Source: Sphaerisporangium sp039871875 (GTDB lineage: Bacteria; Actinomycetota; Actinomycetes; Streptosporangiales; Streptosporangiaceae). From it: a stretch of 64,000 bases of DNA. Every line of letters starts with the position of its first letter. Position 1 is the first letter of the stretch. Positions 59,413 to 64,000 of this stretch are shown one piece after another. Made by a program: the position numbers and the translations under genes. Where the stretch lies: positions 124,001-188,000 of the forward strand of contig NZ_JBDPMD010000010.1 of the NCBI RefSeq assembly GCF_039871875.1, read 5' to 3'. The notes beneath the pieces are model-generated. The model was not told the DNA's origin, ran no database searches, and saw only the letters and a program-made list of their open reading frames with translations.

Positions 59413-59850
59413 CTACGCGCAGTCCGGGCAGCGGCCGAAGATCTCGACGGTGTGGTCGACGTCCACGAAGCCCGCCTCGGCGGCGACCCGCTCGGCCCAG
59501 CGTTCCACGGCGGTGCCCTCGACCTCGACGCTGCGGCCGCAGGAGCGGCAGGTCACGTGGTGGTGATGGCCGCCGGTGACGCAGCGGCGGTACAGGGTCT
59601 CGCCGTTCTCGTCGCGGATGGCGTCCACCGCGTCGCCTTCGCTGAGGACCTGCAGGTGGCGGTACACCGTGGTGAGGCCGACGCGCTCACCCCTGCGGCG
59701 CAGCTCGGCGTGGATGTCCTGGGCGCTGTGGAAACCGGAGAGGTTGCCGAGCACCGTCACGAGCGCCTCCGCCTGCCGGGTGCCGCGCACCCGGGTGCCG
59801 CGCGCGGCGGCACCCCCGGCCGGGGGTGGCTGCGGTGATGGCGTGGTCAT
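59413..59850 (-). CDS. Fur family metal-responsive repressor
   Basis: 145 residues from ATG 59850 (a GTG at 59865 is also in frame). The winged helix FHSAQDIHAELRRRGERVGL and TTVYRHLQVLSEGDAVDA, the metal box HHHHVTCRSCG, and the C-terminal CPDC place it in the Fur family; the double CxxC and the G-E-x-x-Y segment resemble Zur. It is not coupled to its neighbours. No Fur/Zur box was recognised nearby. Confidence 0.92.
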   Translation of the reverse strand: MTTPSPQPPPAGGAAARGTRVRGTRQAEALVTVLGNLSGFHSAQDIHAELRRRGERVGLTTVYRHLQVLSEGDAVDAIRDENGETLYRRCVTGGHHHHVTCRSCGRSVEVEGTAVERWAERVAAEAGFVDVDHTVEIFGRCPDCA

Positions 59851-59978
59851 GCTGAGCGTCGTCACCCGCCTTCGCTACCGGCCCTGCCTGCGTGACGCGG
59901 CGGGGCACGCGCGTCCCCCGGGCGTCAGGATGAACACTACCAAGCGTCCCGATCAGTCCCGGGCCGCCGAAGCGGTCC

Positions 59979-61841
59979 TCAGAGGGCGACGCGGACGCCG
60001 GTGGTCTCCAGCCACATGGTGAACTGCAGGAAGCCCTCCAGCGCGGGGCGCACGTCGTCGTGGGCCGAGGGGTCCTGCGGGCGGTCGAGCAGCGCGCGGA
60101 CCTTGGTGAGGTCGACCAGGGACGCGGTGGCCAGGGAGCCGTCGCCGAGGAGCAGGTCGGCCTCCTCGCGCAGGGCCTTCTCGTAGCCGGGGTCCTGGAT
60201 GGCCGGGTACGGGCTCTTGCGCCGGTCCAGGATCGTGTCGGGCAGGACGTCGCGGGCGGCGGCCCGCAGCAGGCTCTTCTCGTGACCGTCGAAGGTCTTC
60301 ATGGCCCAGGGGGCGTTGAAGACGTACTGGACCAGGCGGTGGTCGCAGAACGGGACGCGGACCTCCAGGCCGTTGGCCATGCTCATGCGGTCCTTCCGGT
60401 CCAGGAGGATCTGCACGAAACGGGTGAGATGCAGGTAGCTGACCTCGCGCATCCTCGCCTCCAGGCCGGTCTCGCCGGGAAGGCGGGGCACCTCGTCCAG
60501 GGCCTGGCGGTAGGAGCGGGCGCGGTAGCCGGGGAGGTCCAGCTTCTCCAGGACGTCGTGGTGGAGGACCTCCTCCAGGGCGGTGAACCGCAGGGCGCCG
60601 GGGCCGGCCAGCCACGGGAAGGTGCCCGCGTGGACGGCGGCGGGGTCGTGGAACCAGCGGTAGCCGCCGAAGACCTCGTCGGCCGACTCGCCGGACAGGG
60701 CGACCGTCGACTGCCGCCTGATCGCCTCGAACAGCAGGTACAGCGAGGTGTCCATGTCGCCGATGCCGATCGGCATGTCCCTGGCCCGCAGCACCGCGGC
60801 CCGCACCTGGGGGCTCATGAGGTCGCCCGAGTCGAGCACGATGTCGTGGTGCTCGACGCCGAGCGGCGCGAGGTGCCGCGCCAGGTCGTGCACGTAGGGC
60901 GCGTCGGGGGTGTCGCGCATGTCGTCGGGGCTGAAGTGCTCGGTGTACCCGACGAAGTCCACCGAGAACGACCGCAGCGCCCCGCCGTCCCCCTGTTCGC
61001 GCAGCGCGCGGGCGGCGAGCGCGGTCACGGCGCTGGAGTCCAGCCCGCCGGACAGCAGGGTGCACAGCGGCACGTCGGAGATGAGCTGGCGCCGCACGAT
61101 GTCGTCCAGCAGTTCCCGCACCGTGCGGACGGTGGTGTCCAGGTCGTCGGTGTGCTCGCGGGCCTCCAGCCGCCAGTAGCGGTCCCGCGCCACGCCGTCC
61201 CTGGTGATCCGCACCGTGCCGCCGGGCCGCACCTCGTACATGCCCTGGTAGACGGCGCTCTCGGGCGACTTGACGAACGCCATGAGCTCGCGCAGGCCCT
61301 CGGCGTCCACCACGGCCCTGGCGGCCGGGTTGGCGAGGATGGCCTTGGGCTCGGAGCCGAACAGCACCCCGGCGGGGGTCGGGTAGTAGTAGAGGGGCTT
61401 GATCCCCATGCGGTCGCGCACCAGCAGCAGCTCCTCGGCCCCGGTGTCCCAGATGCCGAAGGCGTACATGCCGTTGAGGTGGGACGCGAGGCCGGCGCCC
61501 CATTCGAGGTAGGCGCGCAGCACCACCTCGGTGTCGCTGCGCGTCTCGAACCGGTGGCCGCCCGCGACCAGTTCCTCGCGCAGCTCCTGGTAGTTGTAGA
61601 CCTCGCCGCTGTAGGTGAGGACGGCGGCCGTGCCGTCGCCCCGTCCGGCGGCCATCGGCTGGCGGCCGCCCTCGATGTCGATGATCGCCAGGCGCCGGTG
61701 CCCCACCGCGCCGTGCGGGGAGACCCACATCCCCTCGTCGTCCGGTCCCCGGCACGCCATGGTGCCGGTCATCGCCGCCAGCGTGTCCTGCGACTCCCGC
61801 AGGTCACCCGAATAGTCGACCCACCCACAGATTCCGCACAT
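59979..61841 (-). CDS. asnB: Asparagine synthase (glutamine-hydrolysing)
   Basis: 620 residues. Cys2 of MCGICGWVDYSG is the glutaminase nucleophile, with GHRRLAIIDIEGG and TYSGEVYNYQELREEL following. The synthetase half has the PP-loop LLSGGLDSSAVTALAAR and LSGESADEVFGGY. It is of full length. It could be the housekeeping enzyme or an amidating enzyme. It lies divergent to the uridine-kinase-like gene. Confidence 0.95.
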   Translation of the reverse strand: MCGICGWVDYSGDLRESQDTLAAMTGTMACRGPDDEGMWVSPHGAVGHRRLAIIDIEGGRQPMAAGRGDGTAAVLTYSGEVYNYQELREELVAGGHRFETRSDTEVVLRAYLEWGAGLASHLNGMYAFGIWDTGAEELLLVRDRMGIKPLYYYPTPAGVLFGSEPKAILANPAARAVVDAEGLRELMAFVKSPESAVYQGMYEVRPGGTVRITRDGVARDRYWRLEAREHTDDLDTTVRTVRELLDDIVRRQLISDVPLCTLLSGGLDSSAVTALAARALREQGDGGALRSFSVDFVGYTEHFSPDDMRDTPDAPYVHDLARHLAPLGVEHHDIVLDSGDLMSPQVRAAVLRARDMPIGIGDMDTSLYLLFEAIRRQSTVALSGESADEVFGGYRWFHDPAAVHAGTFPWLAGPGALRFTALEEVLHHDVLEKLDLPGYRARSYRQALDEVPRLPGETGLEARMREVSYLHLTRFVQILLDRKDRMSMANGLEVRVPFCDHRLVQYVFNAPWAMKTFDGHEKSLLRAAARDVLPDTILDRRKSPYPAIQDPGYEKALREEADLLLGDGSLATASLVDLTKVRALLDRPQDPSAHDDVRPALEGFLQFTMWLETTGVRVAL

Positions 61842-61980
61842 CTCGACGACCCCACGTCTCGTCGGTAGCAGATTTGCCGTTCTCCCTGGTCAAACTCCTC
61901 CCAGCGTGCCCCAACGCCCGCCGTGACCGGACGGCGGCCCCCTCCGTGGCGCATCTGACAGCGTGGGCGAAGATGGTCCG

Positions 61981-62610
61981 GTGAACGTTCGCCCGGTCTC
62001 CCCCTCGGCCCTGGTGGACCTGCTCGCCGACCGCATCGCCGGTGTCCCCGGGGATTCGTGGGTGCGGGCGGCGATCGACGGCGCGCCGGCCACCCGGCCG
62101 GACGATCTGGCCGACGCGCTCGTCGGCCCCCTGCGGCTGCGGGGCCGCGAGGTGCTCCGGGTCCCGGCCGCCGGCTTCCTCCGCCCCGCGTCGCTGCGCT
62201 TCGAGCACGGCCGCACCGACCCGGACTCCTACTACTCCGGCTGGCTCGACCACGGCGGCCTCACCCGCGAGGTGCTCGCCCCCCTGGACCCCGGTGGCAC
62301 CGGCAAGGTGCTGCCGTCCCTGTGGGACACCGCCACCGATCGCGCCACCAGGGCCCCGTACGTCACGCTGCCGCCGGGCGCGGTGCTGCTGCTGTCCGGC
62401 ACGCTGCTGCTCGGGCACTGGCTGCCGTTCGAGGTGACCGCGCACCTGTGGATGTCGCCGGCCGCCCTGGCCCGCCGCACCCCGCCCGAGGAGCACTGGA
62501 CGCTGCCCGCCTTCGCCCGCTACGAGGAGGAGGTCGCCCCGGCGGACACGGCCGACCTGGTGGTCCGCGTGGACGACCCCCGTCACCCGGCTCTGATCGT
62601 CCGTTCCTGA
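61981..62610 (+). CDS. Uridine-kinase-like protein with degenerate P-loop
   Basis: 209 residues from GTG 61981 (the frame is open to 61963). FLRPASLRFEHGRTDPDSYY, DTATDRATRAPYVTLPPGAV and LLLSGTLLLGHWLPFEVTAH follow the actinobacterial uridine-kinase-like group. The expected Gly-rich Walker A is replaced by AAIDGAPATRPDDLADAL, which lacks the GxxGxGK(S/T) pattern, so kinase activity is uncertain. Confidence 0.8.
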   Translation: MNVRPVSPSALVDLLADRIAGVPGDSWVRAAIDGAPATRPDDLADALVGPLRLRGREVLRVPAAGFLRPASLRFEHGRTDPDSYYSGWLDHGGLTREVLAPLDPGGTGKVLPSLWDTATDRATRAPYVTLPPGAVLLLSGTLLLGHWLPFEVTAHLWMSPAALARRTPPEEHWTLPAFARYEEEVAPADTADLVVRVDDPRHPALIVRS

Positions 62611-62713
62611 GGTCACGGGGAAACGGTGTCCTGGAGGGCCGTTTCACGAAAATTTCATGCCGTTTCATCCGATGAATGGCGCGAAACCGGCCGATCATGG
62701 GCCCCACCTGCAG

Positions 62714-62727
62714 TGGGATCGCTCCCA
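62714..62727. promoter_or_regulatory. CebR-type LacI-family operator before the LPMO gene
   Basis: TGGGATCGCTCCCA differs at one position from TGGGAGCGCTCCCA, the box bound by the cellobiose-responsive repressor CebR in actinomycetes. It is 274 bases before the LPMO ATG. The remaining 62611-63000 holds no gene; it is presumed 5' leader and promoter. Confidence 0.7.
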
Positions 62728-63000
62728 CGGGGTGGGTCCGAATACCTCCCGCACCGCACGGTTTCCTCCGGGGTGAGAGGCGACTTACAGTTTTTCCCGC
62801 GTGAGCGCTTTCGCATTCGCTGGTCGGCAGTCGGCGGCTGTTCGCCCCACGGCGGCGACCGGTTACTTCACGGGTTCTCGGTGACCCCTCCACGTGCTTG
62901 TCGTTCGAGCTCGCTTCACGCGTGCCTGACGTGCTGCCGCGATGGACGTGCCCTGGGGGGCTGCCGAGGACCTCCAGACGTAACCTCTGAAAGGTTGTTG

Positions 63001-64000
63001 ATGAGACAGAGACGGAAGTTCTCACTCGGTGGCGTGGCCGCTTTGATAGCGGCCATGCTGGTGGTCGTGCTCCTGCCGAGCTCGGCCTCGGCGCACGGCG
63101 CCATGATGATTCCCGGCAGCCGCACCTACCTGTGCTGGCTGGACAGTGTCGGCACCAGCGGTGGAGCCAACCCCACCAACCCCGCGTGCCAGGCCGCCGT
63201 GGCCCAGAGCGGCACCAACTCGATCTACAACTGGTTCGCCGTCCTGCGCTCCGACGGCGCCGGCCGGATGAGCGGGTTCATCCCCGACGGCAAGCTCTGC
63301 AGCGGCGCCGCGACCGTGTACAACTTCAGCGGCTACGACCTGGCCCGCACCGACTGGCCGGTGACCCACCTCACCGCCGGGGCCAACATCCAGTTCCGCT
63401 ACAACAAGTGGGCGGCCCACCCGGGCACGTTCCGTACCTACATCACCAAGGACTCCTGGAGCCCGACCCGCGCGCTGGCGTGGAGCGACCTGGAGTCCAC
63501 GCCCTTCTACGCCGCCACCGACCCGCCGAGCGTCGGCCCCGTCGGCAGCGTGGACGGCTACTACTACTGGAACGCCCGCCTGCCCAGCGGTAAGAGCGGC
63601 CGTCACATCATCTACTCGGTGTGGCAGCGCTCGGACAGCAACGAGACCTTCTACAACTGCTCCGACGTCGTCTTCGACGGCGGCAACGGCGAGGTCACCG
63701 GCATCCGCGGCACCGGCGGCACCCAGACCCCGACCGCGACCCCCACCGTGTCGCCGTCCGTCACCCCGACCGGCAACAACCCCGGCGGCTGCTCGGCCAC
63801 CTTCCGCACCGTCAGCACCTGGAGCGGCGGCTACCAGGCCGAGGTGACCGTCCGCAACACCGGCAACAGCGGGATCAGCAGCTGGACGGCGGGCTGGAGC
63901 CTCAACTCCGGCACGACCATCAACAGCCTCTGGAACGGCTCCTACACGCTGAACGGCGGCTCGATCTCCGTGAAGAACGCCGCGCACAACGGCAGCCTCG
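63001..64000 (+). CDS. Secreted AA10 lytic polysaccharide monooxygenase with CBM2 (3' end beyond window)
   Basis: 333 residues are visible. The signal peptide (GVAALIAAMLVVVLLPSSAS) ends with SASA before HGAMMIPGSR, so H32 becomes the N-terminal His of the copper brace. The AA10 core contains FRYNKWAAHPGTFRTYITKD, which supplies the second copper His, and YYYWNARLPSGKSGRHIIYS. A Thr/Pro linker (about residues 240-262) leads to a CBM2 starting CSATFRTVSTWSGGYQAEVT, cut by the window end. It oxidises cellulose or chitin; CBM2 and the CebR-like operator favour cellulose. GAAAGG lies 6 bases before the ATG. Confidence 0.93.
   Translation, partial: MRQRRKFSLGGVAALIAAMLVVVLLPSSASAHGAMMIPGSRTYLCWLDSVGTSGGANPTNPACQAAVAQSGTNSIYNWFAVLRSDGAGRMSGFIPDGKLCSGAATVYNFSGYDLARTDWPVTHLTAGANIQFRYNKWAAHPGTFRTYITKDSWSPTRALAWSDLESTPFYAATDPPSVGPVGSVDGYYYWNARLPSGKSGRHIIYSVWQRSDSNETFYNCSDVVFDGGNGEVTGIRGTGGTQTPTATPTVSPSVTPTGNNPGGCSATFRTVSTWSGGYQAEVTVRNTGNSGISSWTAGWSLNSGTTINSLWNGSYTLNGGSISVKNAAHNGSL

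Overview
The window is high-GC actinomycete DNA. Codons end mostly in G or C, GTG starts are common, genes are chained by 1- to 4-base stop/start overlaps, and typical actinobacterial families occur (DUF397, Scr1-type DUF5753, Uma2, mycothiol-dependent DinB/MDMPI fold, a class I lysyl-tRNA synthetase, CBM2-bearing LPMO). A Streptosporangiales-like host (Nonomuraea, Actinomadura, Streptosporangium) is a reasonable guess from gene content; no rRNA is present to confirm it.

Bases 1 to about 29,000 (perhaps 31,000) are part of a biosynthetic gene cluster that runs off the left edge. Its core, read right to left on the minus strand, is the full enediyne signature unbL-unbV-unbU-pksE-tebC (28926 to 18975). 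It is extended by an F420-dependent-reductase-like gene and a CcdA/DsbD-like membrane gene, and the genes are mostly coupled by 4-base overlaps. The remaining cluster genes form five shorter transcription units: O-methyltransferase plus P450 (minus, running off the left edge); SnoaL-like, P450 and three DrrA/B-type ABC genes (plus); two antibiotic-biosynthesis-monooxygenase-like proteins, an ATP-grasp ligase, a FemAB/GNAT-fold transferase and an MFS exporter (plus); a radical SAM enzyme plus an MDMPI-fold protein (minus); and a methyltransferase, a SnoaL-like protein and a UbiB/ABC1 kinase (minus). All five short units begin with the same upstream element, GCAATCCnnGAGAAG in gene sense. It is followed 20 or 21 bases later by a TA(G/C)nnT -10 hexamer and lies about 60-90 bp before the start codon. 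This looks like one pathway regulon. No regulator gene is visible in this part of the window.

From 29.6 to about 41 kb is a decayed boundary zone. It starts with a short methionyl-tRNA-synthetase-like gene whose last 119 bp are repeated at 33.7 kb. Between the copies lie two oppositely oriented IS5-type transposase remnants and an MBL/MarR/carboxymuconolactone-decarboxylase operon. Further right are a PPOX-type flavin/F420 protein, an anti-sigma-like ATPase, truncated Scr1/DUF397 genes, a one-spacer type I-E-like CRISPR relic, a membrane pentapeptide-repeat protein, and frameshifted DUF6247-like, NUDIX, TetR and alpha/beta-hydrolase genes.

From 41 to 53.6 kb the genes look intact: a DHA2-type MFS pump, an XRE/MmyB-type regulator, and a seven-gene operon joining a dipeptide/oligopeptide ABC importer to a GNAT protein and MurQ, which suggests muropeptide recycling. 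A class I lysyl-tRNA synthetase follows with a strong terminator. From 53.7 to 64 kb lie a 14-repeat WD40 STAND NTPase, a kinase-fold protein with a 9-residue tandem repeat, a Fur-family regulator, asparagine synthase, a uridine-kinase-like protein, and, cut by the right edge, a secreted AA10 LPMO preceded by a near-perfect CebR-type operator.
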